Shown: positions 23,904-32,562, counted from the first letter of the stretch. The stretch is DNA of 38,022 nt from Clostridiales bacterium (GCA_012799455.1 JAAZLE010000031.1:1-38022); one strand, 5' to 3'. The notes: a model not told the origin generated them from the sequence alone. Translations and numbers: made by a program.

Positions 23904-26138
23904 TTAGTTATCCAAATATGTATACTTCGTTTTATATCCTAGTGGCTGGAAGGCTCTGCCACTTCCTTCATAGAATCTTCCAAAGAATTCTACATAATGA
24001 AGTCTTGCGTTATGTACATATGCACCTAATAAATTAATGCCTAAGTTAAACGTATGACCTATTACTAGTATTGGGATTGCTACCAGCCAGCCTATCCATA
24101 GTCCACCAAATATTAGATTAACAATTATGCCTCCGAGCATGTTTAGAGCATAACCTATAACACCAGATGTTAAACCTAAACCAAATAATCTTGAATAACT
24201 CAGCAAATCGCTAACTACATTTATACTTCCGTACATATTCCCAAGCGCACCAGTAACCATTTTAAATGGATTTTTCTTTCCGATAGCGCCACCAATTATT
24301 AACATAACAACGCCTACTAAAGCTATGTAGGTTCCTACCTTTGCAGATACCCCATACCATGCTGGCACCGGGTCAGGATTAATTGCACCTAAGAACACCA
24401 TCAAGTTAGGATAATAACAAAAAACTGCAACAAATAATACTGCCCAACTAAATTGGTTAAATATACCATACAATGCTCTTTTAGCTTTTATTTCTGCTAC
24501 ACCTTTCAGTATAAAGCCCGTACCCAAATGAAGTAGTCCTACGGCAATACCTACAACAAATAACATTAGCGGCCTATCCATAGGGTTAAACCATGTAAAG
24601 TAACGCAAGAAAGTTTTTTCTGGTGATATGCCAAACCAGCTTCCAAATAGCGCGCCCCAGATAATTGTGCTTATTCCACAAAAGGCAAACATCCATATCA
24701 TCTTGCCACTGTCCTTTACAGGTTTTACAACTCTTATAAAACCAAAACAGGCAAGAGCCATCAATATCCCGTATCCTGCATCACCTAACATAATTCCAAA
24801 TATTAGGAAATAAAAGAATGCAACAAATATAGCGGGGTCCCTTTCTCTATAATTCGGGACGCCAAACCCATTTGTTATCCCTGTAAACGAATCTGCAAAT
24901 TTATTGTTTTTAGTTAGCGTTGGCGGATTTTCAGTCTCTAAAGGTTCTCTGAAAAACACTTCTGTTCTTTTACTTTTTTCTTCTATTAACTTTGTTAATT
25001 CTTCCACCTTTTCGCTTGGAACCCAACCTTCCATTAAGAATGCTTTTTTTGTACCAGGACTATTTTCCATACAAGTAATCTTTGCAATCTCAAGCATGTA
25101 ATTATCATAAAGCACTTTAAACTTATATAGATCAGGCAAATAATTCATAGCATCACTATATTTTTGTTTTCTAGAAACCTCAAGACATTCGAGTTTTTCA
25201 TTTATTTCGTTAATAACCTCTCTTGCCGTCCTATCATCAGTAAATGAGCATCTAGAAAACTCGCACTCATTTAATATTATTCTCGCTTCTTCAGTCCTAT
25301 CTTTATGACACATCATAAAAAACGGCCTTGCTTGCTTCCCTTCAAAGTCTTTTATAACACCAATTTCGGATACTTTTTCTTTTAATAACTCAAGTTTTGA
25401 GGCTGGCACCAGTCCAAAAAATGATACTGTTGATTTTGTATTTTTAACACTTGAAAATCTTATATCTGCATCAACGTATGGTTTATACTGCTCGAGCTTT
25501 GCAATTTCTCTCGCTTGTTCGCTCTTTAAGTCAATTAAAAAACCATTGATATCTTCTAACTCTGAAACAATAGCTAAAATATCCACTTCGTCTTTAGCAA
25601 GGTCTTCATACTCTTCTAATGTTACTAACTTGTTTTCCCTTTTAAAATTGGCTTTAGGTAAAGAATACTTGCTATCTTTTTTCCTTAAAAACAACTTCTT
25701 AATATCAAATGCACTAGCTTTATCTAAATCTTCGCTACCTTCTTCTTGGATATCATCTAATAAGCCTTGCTCACTTACGTCAAATGCCTTATCTTTACTC
25801 TCTCCTTGCTGGATATCACTTTGCCCTAATGTTTTATCAACTTCTGTCCCAGATTTTATAGATTGCTTTTTATTTTTAGCATCTTCTTTTTCATCCCTTT
25901 TCAGTTGGGTTTTTTGCTTTATGTACATTTCTCTTAAAAATGTAATAGCAAAACTTAACTTGAGTAGTTTCCCTTCCACTACAGATCGACGCTCTCTCAT
26001 ATCGGGATAACTTGTTAACTCGAGTAAGTCTTTAGACACTATCTCAACATAGCCTGCATTAAGAAACAGCTTCATAAGTCTAGCTTCTTCGCTAGCATGT
26101 GCTATTAAATTCATCTTATGCATACTTACTATAGCCAT
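23904..26138 (-). CDS. ntpI: V-type ATPase subunit I (membrane a-type subunit) with an enlarged N-terminal arm
   Basis: A 744-residue protein. The N-terminal cytoplasmic arm (about 1-390) is coiled-coil rich. The C-terminal half has about seven or eight TM helices from 425 onward and includes the half-channels, with conserved stretches IFGIMLGDAGYG, SDLLSYSRLFGLGL and YVHNARLHYVEFFGRFYEG. It carries ions between the c-ring and the two membrane sides. Residues about 78-170 form a highly charged low-complexity insertion (many Lys, Asp, Glu, Ser), which makes the protein about 80-90 residues longer than typical NtpI. GGAAGGG precedes the ATG. Confidence 0.95.
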   Translation of the reverse strand: MAIVSMHKMNLIAHASEEARLMKLFLNAGYVEIVSKDLLELTSYPDMRERRSVVEGKLLKLSFAITFLREMYIKQKTQLKRDEKEDAKNKKQSIKSGTEVDKTLGQSDIQQGESKDKAFDVSEQGLLDDIQEEGSEDLDKASAFDIKKLFLRKKDSKYSLPKANFKRENKLVTLEEYEDLAKDEVDILAIVSELEDINGFLIDLKSEQAREIAKLEQYKPYVDADIRFSSVKNTKSTVSFFGLVPASKLELLKEKVSEIGVIKDFEGKQARPFFMMCHKDRTEEARIILNECEFSRCSFTDDRTAREVINEINEKLECLEVSRKQKYSDAMNYLPDLYKFKVLYDNYMLEIAKITCMENSPGTKKAFLMEGWVPSEKVEELTKLIEEKSKRTEVFFREPLETENPPTLTKNNKFADSFTGITNGFGVPNYRERDPAIFVAFFYFLIFGIMLGDAGYGILMALACFGFIRVVKPVKDSGKMIWMFAFCGISTIIWGALFGSWFGISPEKTFLRYFTWFNPMDRPLMLFVVGIAVGLLHLGTGFILKGVAEIKAKRALYGIFNQFSWAVLFVAVFCYYPNLMVFLGAINPDPVPAWYGVSAKVGTYIALVGVVMLIIGGAIGKKNPFKMVTGALGNMYGSINVVSDLLSYSRLFGLGLTSGVIGYALNMLGGIIVNLIFGGLWIGWLVAIPILVIGHTFNLGINLLGAYVHNARLHYVEFFGRFYEGSGRAFQPLGYKTKYTYLDN

Positions 26139-26221
26139 GTGTCCCTTCCTACATATAATTTAATATAACTTTCTCCCCATATCCCTTAAGAAATGTCTAT
26201 TTTTTTAACTAAACCCTTATT

Positions 26222-26539
26222 TTATATTTGATATTTTTCAAATATTTTATCTTTTATAAATGCAACTGCATCATCTTGTTTTGTATCTTTTTTTAGTTTT
26301 GCGCATTTTTTAGACTCAGATTTAATTACTTCGTTAAACTGCAAATCAGCATCAATATTAGCTTGTGCTACCACGCTTTTACGATCTTCACTCACTTTTT
26401 CTATTGCCCTTTTGCGAATCTTTTCGGCCTCACCGTCGGCATGGGCAACTGTTTCTTTAGCATCTTCTAAAGCTTGTCTAACTATTTCCTCTGCTTGTTC
26501 TTCTGCTTCGAGTACAGCTTTTAAAGTTTCTTCTATCAT
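26222..26539 (-). CDS. ntpF: V-type ATPase stator subunit G/H-like coiled-coil protein
   Basis: A 105-residue, almost entirely coiled-coil protein (Glu/Ala/Lys rich, IVRQALEDAKETVAHADGEA) in first position of the operon, where E. hirae has ntpF. It should pair with subunit E in the peripheral stalk. The start is the ATG at 26539 because GGAGG lies six bases before it; the longer frame from a GTG at 26584 would place this ribosome site inside the coding region. Sequence is poorly conserved in this family, so assignment rests on composition and position. Confidence 0.82.
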   Translation of the reverse strand: MIEETLKAVLEAEEQAEEIVRQALEDAKETVAHADGEAEKIRKRAIEKVSEDRKSVVAQANIDADLQFNEVIKSESKKCAKLKKDTKQDDAVAFIKDKIFEKYQI

Positions 26540-26649
26540 TATTGCCCTCCAACCATTACGCTTAATAAAAATGTGTCTTGTCACGCTTTATATAAAATAA
26601 CTCTATGTTCATAGCGCGAAAATCACATTAAACACTTAAATATTTAAAT

Positions 26650-26678
26650 ATAATAGCAAAAATTACTAGCATTGTCAT
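26650..26678 (-). promoter_or_regulatory. Promoter of the V-ATPase operon
   Basis: On the minus strand there is ATGACA (26678-26673), a 17-base spacer ending in TGC (extended -10) and TATTAT (26655-26650). The start near 26643 gives a leader of about 104 nt before the first ATG. No obvious fold was found in the leader. Confidence 0.6.
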
Positions 26679-26740
26679 CCTACTCGCCTAAATCAAACAA
26701 ATATTATGCAAAACGTTTTTCACTCAATGTCAAAATGACA

Positions 26741-26790
26741 ATAAAAAAAGAACCAACAATTTAGACTTAAAGCCTTCATTATTGGTTCTC
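26741..26790 (-). terminator. Terminator of mscL
   Basis: GAACCAA (26750-26756) and TTGGTTC (26782-26788) pair across a long AT-rich loop, with seven T on the minus-strand side. Confidence 0.75.
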
Positions 26791-26823
26791 ATTATTTGCT
26801 AAATATAAAGAAACTATATGTAA

Positions 26824-27393
26824 CTACTTACTATCCTTATTTTCTTGAAGCTTATCTAATTTAATAAGGTCTCTAATTTCCTTTAAGATATCTGCAACAT
26901 CTTCAGAGGCGACTACTGCAGGTTCTGCTTTAACTTCTTCTACAGCTGCTGGAGCTTCCTCTACTTTTTCTGCGTTAGCTGCTTCCTCTTCTTCCTTCTT
27001 TCTATGTGCTAACTCTGCTGCTTTTTCCCCTAATTCTTTTGCCTTTGCTAAAGCTCTAATCATTAAGAAAATCGTAAACGCTATTATTAAGAAATCTATT
27101 ATTGTTTGAATAAAGTTTCCATATCTTAAAATACCAGCTGGTCTTAAAATAGTTCCATCTGCACCTATTATAGCCTCTTTAAATACCCATTGTAGTTCTG
27201 CAATTGATGTTGTGTTAAACATTGCACCTATTAAAGGCATTAACATATCATTAACTAAACTGCTAACAATCTTACCAAATGCACCACCGATAATGACACC
27301 AACTGCCATATCTACTACATTTCCTCTTGTAATGAACGCTTTAAAATCATGAATAAAAGTGCTCTTTTTCCTTTCTCTTTTTTTCCTTGCCAT
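26824..27393 (-). CDS. mscL: Large-conductance mechanosensitive channel MscL with extended tail
   Basis: A 189-residue channel that opens under membrane tension to release solutes on osmotic downshock. TM1 (about 17-45) has the hallmark RGNVVDMAVGVIIGGAFGKI, and TM2 (about 93-117) reads IIDFLIIAFTIFLMIRAL. The basic N-terminus is normal. The C-terminus (about 120-189) is longer than usual (family about 130-150 residues) and consists of a KKEEEEAA stretch, an Ala/Glu/Val-rich linker and a final amphipathic segment DVADILKEIRDLIKLD. The GGAGA ribosome site fixes the start. Confidence 0.95.
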   Translation of the reverse strand: MARKKRERKKSTFIHDFKAFITRGNVVDMAVGVIIGGAFGKIVSSLVNDMLMPLIGAMFNTTSIAELQWVFKEAIIGADGTILRPAGILRYGNFIQTIIDFLIIAFTIFLMIRALAKAKELGEKAAELAHRKKEEEEAANAEKVEEAPAAVEEVKAEPAVVASEDVADILKEIRDLIKLDKLQENKDSK

Positions 27394-27435
27394 TTTGATC
27401 TCCTTTGAATTTAAATCTTATGTTTTATGATACAA

Positions 27436-27465
27436 ATACTAATGTATTTTATCGTATTTTGTCAA
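27436..27465 (-). promoter_or_regulatory. Promoter of mscL
   Basis: On the minus strand there is a perfect TTGACA (27465-27460), an 18-base spacer and TAGTAT (27441-27436). Confidence 0.55.
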
Positions 27466-27516
27466 TCTTAATGATAATCTTTATCCATTAGTATGAAGCC
27501 TTATTTTTGTGGAGAA

Positions 27517-28125
27517 CTATTCATTTCCACCTGGGTTTTCATCAAAATATGTAGCAAACAAATCTGCTGCGTGAGCCAGCACTGCAAATGGATGTTTGTA
27601 ACAAGCAGGTCCAAGCTGATAACTGCCACCTAACACTCTTGGATCAAATCCTCCCATATGCCAGTTTATAGCCATGGCCTCATCTCTTGATAGTTTCATA
27701 TAACTGCTGAGAATATATACAGATTTTTCACCATGCCCATATGGAAGTTCTTCATCAACTGTATAAAACGGAACTTTAATCCACTCCCCTGATTCATCTT
27801 TTCTGTTCCTTATTTCAACTTTATAAAAGTTAATTTTACATACATCATGGAGAAGGCCTACTATAGCAATACTTTCATCTGTAATGTTTTTTGCCCAAGA
27901 ACTTTTTTCGTTAGCTACCAATTCCTTTAGCCTATAATAAACCTTTATGCTGTGCATACAAAGTCCACCTGGCTCAGATGAATGGAACCTAGTACTCGCT
28001 GGGGCTTCAAAAAAATCACTACTGCTTGAACATAAATAATCTAGAAACTCTTTTGCCCCTTTCCTTTTTATGTTGTCGTTATAAATTTTTATAAAAGTCT
28101 CTTTAACTGCTTGCATCGTATCCAT
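27517..28125 (-). CDS. HD-domain phosphohydrolase-like protein
   Basis: A 202-residue protein with a metal-binding HD domain: His58 (LCMHSI), the HD pair at 93-94 (LLHDVCKI), then HGEKS and a final INWHMG histidine. Such proteins hydrolyse phosphoester or nucleotide substrates, with no substrate indicated here. The ATG at 28125 is chosen because AGGAGAG lies seven bases upstream; a GTG at 28149 would put that site inside the gene. It follows the GH32-fold gene by 52 bases on the same strand, so they may be co-transcribed. Confidence 0.8.
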   Translation of the reverse strand: MDTMQAVKETFIKIYNDNIKRKGAKEFLDYLCSSSSDFFEAPASTRFHSSEPGGLCMHSIKVYYRLKELVANEKSSWAKNITDESIAIVGLLHDVCKINFYKVEIRNRKDESGEWIKVPFYTVDEELPYGHGEKSVYILSSYMKLSRDEAMAINWHMGGFDPRVLGGSYQLGPACYKHPFAVLAHAADLFATYFDENPGGNE

Positions 28126-28177
28126 TTTGTCTCTCCTTTTTCGTCTCACCTATCCATAACAAGATAATATTTTTTTA

Positions 28178-29314
28178 TCAAAATTCTGAGTAATATATAT
28201 CACAGTTATCATCACATGTTAAAATCATTTTTTTATCGTAAATCTTAGATACATCTAGTTTTTGCGTTAGTGTAGTTCCTTCATTTATCAAAAACACACT
28301 AACTATATCATCTATGAAATAAATATCGCACTCTAGATTTTCTGCATCACTTAATGCTCTTTGACTGTATTTATCAATTAAGTTACCTACACTAAGAATT
28401 GCAGTCCCGTTGCCAAAATATATATATGCTTTATCATGAGGATTATCTCCAAGTTCAAGTGTAAACTCACCCTTTAGCCCATTCGGAAACAAAATATGTA
28501 ACTGGAAATTTTCATCATATATTTCAGATATTTCGCCTCTCCAAATTTTTCCTAACTTCTGTTTTCCTACAACTCTGCACTTTGCTTTAATTTCTCTTAG
28601 TTGCATAGACACAATATCGCCTGATTTTGTCCAAAGCTCACGCATTACTATGCTGTCGTCTATAACACCAAGTAAAATGTTTCTTCCATCCCCTATAACG
28701 TTTACTCTAGGGCATTCTAAATTATCTAGACATTTAATCTCAGTATCAAAATCATACCTTTTCCCTTCAAGGTCAATTGCACCTTTTACGTAACAAAACG
28801 AATTATTAGTCCTAAAAAACAGCACCCATTCCTCACCTGACATTTGAAGCGCAGGATGGGTAGGAGACAAAGCCTTAAAAGTATCTATATCTAAACAATG
28901 TACCCAACTTAAAATATTAATGGACTCGTATATACTCATAACGCCATTTCTTCGTGATGCTATAAGATAATACTTATTCCCATCGTGAAACACCTTTGGA
29001 TGCATCAACCCTCTCTTTGCAATAACTGGAACTGGGAATACCTCTACCTCGCCCCCTAAAGTCATTGAAATGAGTTTTATGTTGGATTTATTTGCTGTGG
29101 AATAGATTATATATATTTTTTTATTCTTAACCAGTACCGATCCAGCCTCACATTCCTCATCAATACCAATTTCTATCTCACTTTCAAAGTTAATTAAATC
29201 TATGGATGTGGTATAAAAAATACCTTTTTGTTTTGCTTTACCATAAAAAAGATAGTATTTATCACTAATGAATGTTATCCCTATTGGACGAATACTTTTT
29301 TGTGAATATCTCAT
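28178..29314 (-). CDS. GH32-fold protein lacking catalytic acids (probable pseudoenzyme)
   Basis: A 378-residue protein resembling sucrose-6-phosphate hydrolase/levanase (GH32): a five-bladed propeller, then a beta-sandwich whose signature is visible in CDIYFIDDIVSVFLINEG. All three catalytic positions look lost by eye alignment. The N-terminal NDPNG region reads RPIGITF, the RDP motif is MHP (104-106), and the EC motif region reads ALSPTHPAL (about 148-156). The strand DNLECPRV with GRNILLG corresponds to the DxYAPQ/GRR region. There is no signal peptide. It may bind rather than cleave a sugar. The ATG at 29314 follows GGAGCAAGGTA; a longer GTG frame from 29365 overlaps a TATAAT box. It is the only intact gene here with a natural TGA stop, backed at once by TAA. 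Confidence 0.65.
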   Translation of the reverse strand: MRYSQKSIRPIGITFISDKYYLFYGKAKQKGIFYTTSIDLINFESEIEIGIDEECEAGSVLVKNKKIYIIYSTANKSNIKLISMTLGGEVEVFPVPVIAKRGLMHPKVFHDGNKYYLIASRRNGVMSIYESINILSWVHCLDIDTFKALSPTHPALQMSGEEWVLFFRTNNSFCYVKGAIDLEGKRYDFDTEIKCLDNLECPRVNVIGDGRNILLGVIDDSIVMRELWTKSGDIVSMQLREIKAKCRVVGKQKLGKIWRGEISEIYDENFQLHILFPNGLKGEFTLELGDNPHDKAYIYFGNGTAILSVGNLIDKYSQRALSDAENLECDIYFIDDIVSVFLINEGTTLTQKLDVSKIYDKKMILTCDDNCDIYYSEF

Positions 29315-29542
29315 TACCTTGCTCCAAACCATTAATATAATGTTGCATATTATATCAAAATACACCCCATTATGTACTGCTATTAATATATAATATTATT
29401 TTAATTAGGTCAATGTGAAATCCGCATGAGGCATGCATACAATTAAAGCTTCCCCGAATATAATATACACTAAAAATATGAAAGCTGTTTGATAGTTTTT
29501 TGGTTTTCAGTTTTGGCATGCCATACCATCACAGTAAGCGTT

Positions 29543-30814
29543 CTATGGTTTTAAACAGGTAACTGGTGCCACATAAACACCATCTTTTCTTCTGTATGCA
29601 AATGGCGCATTAGCACATAAAACGAGCATGAATGCTGGTGCCTGCATTTTATCTGTATCGATTTTCGAAGCTAGAACTTTTAAATTATTTGCGCCTTCTT
29701 CAATCAATGTATCGCCACCTAATTTAATTTCAACCAAACCATAAGAACCATCTCTCAAGTGAATTACCGTATCACATTCCAATCCATTACTATCTCTGTA
29801 CTGATAAATACTGCCATCTAAGTAATCAGCATATATTCTTAAATCACGCACACATAAATTCTCAAATATGAGCCCCATAGTGTTTAAATCGTTTAGTAAA
29901 TCATTTGGTCCGAGCTGCAAAGCAGAAGTCGCAATGGATGGGTCAACAAAGTATCTAGCATCCGTTGTCCTAATTGCAATCTTTGACCTTAAATTGGGGT
30001 TCCATGCTGGTAATTCCTCAATAACGAAGATTTTTACCAATGCGTCTCTATATGAATAAAAAGTCGTGGGATCGAATGTACCTGGATAATTAGCTAATAT
30101 ATCTTGCCTAATTGTTTCTAATGAGGCACGACTTGCAACATTCCTCGCATAAGATCTCAAGAATCTTTTTGCCTTTTCTTTATCTCTTTTGACATAATCT
30201 ACTCGGCTTATGTCACTAGAGACAACAGCTTCAAAATAGTCTATAGCCTGAAAAAGAGCCTGTTTTTCAGCAAGTCCCACTGATTTAGGCCATCCACCTC
30301 TACAAATTAAGAACGCTATTTCGTATAAATCTTTATCACTTTTTGCAGATATTTCTTTATTTGCAAATAAGTCTCTAATCGAAACTTGTCCGTTGGAATC
30401 ATTAGACTCATATAAACTCATTGGTCTCATATAAAGCCTTGAGATTCTACCAGTTCCAGTATGCATAAACTCATCTATTTTTGCAGGCACGGCTGAACCA
30501 GTTAAAATGAATTGTCCAAACTCATCTCTTTGATCCACTTCATATCTGACCGCATTCCATAAGTTAGGAGCGATTTGCCACTCATCTATTAGTCTAGGAG
30601 TCTCGCCTTCCAACAGTTGCTGCGGAGAAATTTCAGCCATTGATTGGTACTGTTTACTCATGTCTGGTTGGTCCATTGATATAAAACTATTTGCTATCTC
30701 TTTTGCACTAGTTGTTTTACCACACCATTTGGGACCTTCCAATAGGACAGCGCCCTTAGCATCTAATCTGTCTTTCAATAATTTATCTATAATCCTCGGT
30801 AAATACGTCTTCAT
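29543..30814 (-). CDS. AAA ATPase with DUF4143 C-terminal domain (first of two)
   Basis: A 423-residue ATPase of the AAA_14/DUF4143 type common in gut anaerobes. Walker A is GPKWCGKT (27-34), Walker B PRLIDEW (near 75) and sensor ILTGSA. The C-terminal DUF4143 domain has a nuclease-like strand, CDTVIHLRDGSYGLVEIKLGG, resembling the core of PD-(D/E)XK folds. Function is not established for the family. The ATG at 30814 is chosen because GAGGTGA lies before it; the GTG nine bases upstream overlaps that site. A dyad and tandem repeats lie just upstream. The other DUF4143 protein in this region is only distantly similar. Confidence 0.85.
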   Translation of the reverse strand: MKTYLPRIIDKLLKDRLDAKGAVLLEGPKWCGKTTSAKEIANSFISMDQPDMSKQYQSMAEISPQQLLEGETPRLIDEWQIAPNLWNAVRYEVDQRDEFGQFILTGSAVPAKIDEFMHTGTGRISRLYMRPMSLYESNDSNGQVSIRDLFANKEISAKSDKDLYEIAFLICRGGWPKSVGLAEKQALFQAIDYFEAVVSSDISRVDYVKRDKEKAKRFLRSYARNVASRASLETIRQDILANYPGTFDPTTFYSYRDALVKIFVIEELPAWNPNLRSKIAIRTTDARYFVDPSIATSALQLGPNDLLNDLNTMGLIFENLCVRDLRIYADYLDGSIYQYRDSNGLECDTVIHLRDGSYGLVEIKLGGDTLIEEGANNLKVLASKIDTDKMQAPAFMLVLCANAPFAYRRKDGVYVAPVTCLKP

Positions 30815-30865
30815 AAGTCTCACCTCGTTTTTAATTCAAGAATATTGTATCATTTTCGTGGCATG

Positions 30866-30878
30866 ATAGCAATGCTAT
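30866..30878. promoter_or_regulatory. Short dyad upstream of the first DUF4143 gene
   Basis: ATAGCA-A-TGCTAT is a perfect 6-bp inverted repeat around one base. It directly abuts the 23-bp tandem repeats and may be a regulator site or an element end. Confidence 0.3.
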
Positions 30879-30960
30879 TCCAGTATTTGAGACTTTTTCA
30901 TTCCAGTGTTTGAGGTCTTTTCATTCCAGTGTTTAAGCCATTTTCATTCCAGTATGTGTA
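30877..30960. repeat. Four tandem 23-bp direct repeats
   Basis: Copies start at 30877, 30900, 30923 and 30946, each exactly 23 bases apart. The shared unit begins ATTCCAGT(A/G)TTTGAG and ends in TTTTC; the fourth copy decays after about 15 bases. They lie within the 433-bp gene-free stretch between the first DUF4143 gene and the split gene. There are no unique spacers, so it is not a CRISPR. IS21-family ends carry such repeated transposase sites, and iteron-like operators are the alternative; neither is proven. Confidence 0.75.
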
Positions 30961-31035
30961 CTTGTCAATAAAACATCTAGAGAAGAAGAGATTCTAAAAT
31001 TAACTGAAGATTTTATAGATAAAAATAATTCATAA
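30949..31035 (+). pseudogene. 3' remnant of an unidentified gene
   Basis: From the last tandem repeat an open frame of 28 codons runs VNKTSREEEILKLTEDF and then to a TAA at 31033. The codon use and hydrophilic, helical composition look like a genuine protein C-terminus whose 5' part has been cut off at the repeats. There is no start codon or ribosome site. The source family is not recognised. Confidence 0.4.
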
Positions 31036-31070
31036 ACTTTTTACATGTCCAAAAATTTACCCATTGATTA

Positions 31071-31079
31071 TGATATAAT
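31071..31079 (+). promoter_or_regulatory. Extended -10 promoter of the split gene
   Basis: TGA-TATAAT is a perfect extended -10 with no good -35. The start near 31086 gives a leader of about 160 nt. The leader contains a hairpin (TGTATC and AAGCTT pairing with AAGCTT-GATACA, 31099-31139) and a further AAGCTTGA copy at 31163-31170 that could compete. Confidence 0.5.
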
Positions 31080-31247
31080 TGCTTAAACTAAGAAACATTG
31101 TATCAGCAAAGCTTTTTCAACTATTGTAAGCTTGATACACCGCAATGGTAAGGATTTGGCAAAAGCTTGAGGGTTTAGCTAAATAATACAAAAAGATGGC
31201 ACGATAAGTTTAAATAAAATCAAATATATGTTAAGGAGGAATTAAAA

Positions 31248-31955
31248 ATGAATGATATTTATAGTCAAATTTATAACTGGTTAAAAACTAAAGGCGTAGA
31301 CATTGCTAAAAATGATCAACAATTTGATTATGGCAAGACTTTGAAACTAATTGAGAATTTACCTAACCCAGAAGTGGTAACAGAGGAAGAAATTAAGGCT
31401 ATATCATATGAAATCCTTATGGGTAATCTAGAATGTTTCTACCACGAAGACGTGTCTGGATAAAAATTATCTGATTTAGCAAATACTGTGTTCTCAACTG
31501 GCTCGAGAAATTTAAACCTTATTTATTCCCAACTTGATGCATCACAAAATCCACTTCGCCATTACCTTTATCACTACGTAAATGCGGACTGGAAAGAATA
31601 CGAGAATGGGAGTAGCATTTTTGGAAACTATACAAGATATTATTCTGATTATTCTCTTGCGGGTATTGTACTAGATGGAAAATACAAAGGACACGGAGTC
31701 CTCGTTGATCATTACTACCCCGGCGTGCATGGTAACAGGAATCCCCTCATTACAGATGATGGTAACCTTGATGAGAGTTATAGCGGCGAAATAGCCATGT
31801 TAAATTTTGCTAACATTACTTCTCACTATTGGTGTAGTAAAAAATTGTTGACAGAAGATATTCAGCAGATAGAAGTAGAACATTATGAACAATTTACATA
31901 TTTGACCGTATTGCTAGATGGTGAGGAAACAAGACTACTATTGAATAACAACTAA
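31248..31955 (+). pseudogene. Unknown gene split by one in-frame TAA (two halves, 71 and 164 codons)
   Basis: The reading frame beginning at the ATG at 31248 (AAGGAGG upstream) meets TAA at 31461-31463 after residue 71. It then stays open in the same frame for 163 more codons to the TAA at 31953. The second half has no ribosome site or ATG at its head, and the residues directly after the stop (KLSDLANTVFS) read like continuous protein, so one ancestral gene of about 235 residues is likely. The C-terminal part is aromatic- and Gly-rich (HYLYHYVNADW, GVLVDHYYPGVHG) with no domain I recognise. A nonsense mutation is the simplest reading; stop readthrough or a sequence error is also possible. Confidence 0.65.
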
Positions 31956-32037
31956 GGCAAGAGTTGCAAAATACCGGGAAACAAATGTGATTTATGCACA
32001 GACTGAAACAAAATATATCTTCTTGGAGGAATAAAAA

Positions 32038-32463
32038 ATGGAAAGAAAGTGTACCATATGTGGAGGAGCTGTAGCAGAGTTTGAGAAGAGTGATTTTTTT
32101 GAAGGCGAAGGAAAGGCTGGTTTATATTTTCGTGTGTCTCCATATATGTGTCTATCATGTGGGCATATTGATTTTTATGCTAGTGATAAAACTATACAGC
32201 AATACAAAGAGAGTATTGAAGAGCAAGATCGTCTCGTCGAACATCTACAACTTGTAATTGACAAAATGGAAGAACTGAAAAACAAGAAAAAGGAGTTAAA
32301 TGACCAAATTGCAAAAATACAAGCCGATGCTGACAATGACGACATAACCGTTAAGCAAAGCAAAGAAATTTTAGCAAAGATTCTACCTATAGATGTAGAG
32401 ATATTAAAAATTGACAAGGAACTTGATGAGCTCAATGCTGAACTTAAACCATATATGGCCTAA
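32038..32463 (+). CDS. Zinc-ribbon and coiled-coil small protein
   Basis: A 141-residue protein. Two Cys pairs, CTIC (5-8) and CLSC (38-41), form a probable zinc ribbon in the first 50 residues, with DIDFYAS-like GHIDFYAS following the second pair. From about 60 to 138 the sequence is a charged coiled coil (EELKNKKKELNDQIAK). Function is unknown. A strong GGAGG ribosome site precedes it. It lies 82 bases after the split gene and may share its transcript. A strong terminator follows. Confidence 0.75.
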   Translation: MERKCTICGGAVAEFEKSDFFEGEGKAGLYFRVSPYMCLSCGHIDFYASDKTIQQYKESIEEQDRLVEHLQLVIDKMEELKNKKKELNDQIAKIQADADNDDITVKQSKEILAKILPIDVEILKIDKELDELNAELKPYMA

Positions 32464-32522
32464 CAAGCGAAAACTGTAATGACATTGAGATTTTTATCTG
32501 TAAGCATCTAAAAAAACAAACG

Positions 32523-32562
32523 AGCGTAGTTACCTGTTATTGGTAGCTACGCTTCTTCTTTG
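32523..32562. terminator. Bidirectional terminator between convergent genes
   Basis: AGCGTAGTTACC (32523-32534) pairs with GGTAGCTACGCT (32542-32553), twelve pairs with one G-T and a 7-base loop. It is T-rich on both sides, so it can stop the zinc-ribbon gene (plus) and the WYL gene (minus). Confidence 0.85.

Noticed and set aside
30877-30960. CRISPR array
   Set aside because: The 23-base units follow each other directly with no unique spacers, and no cas genes are nearby.
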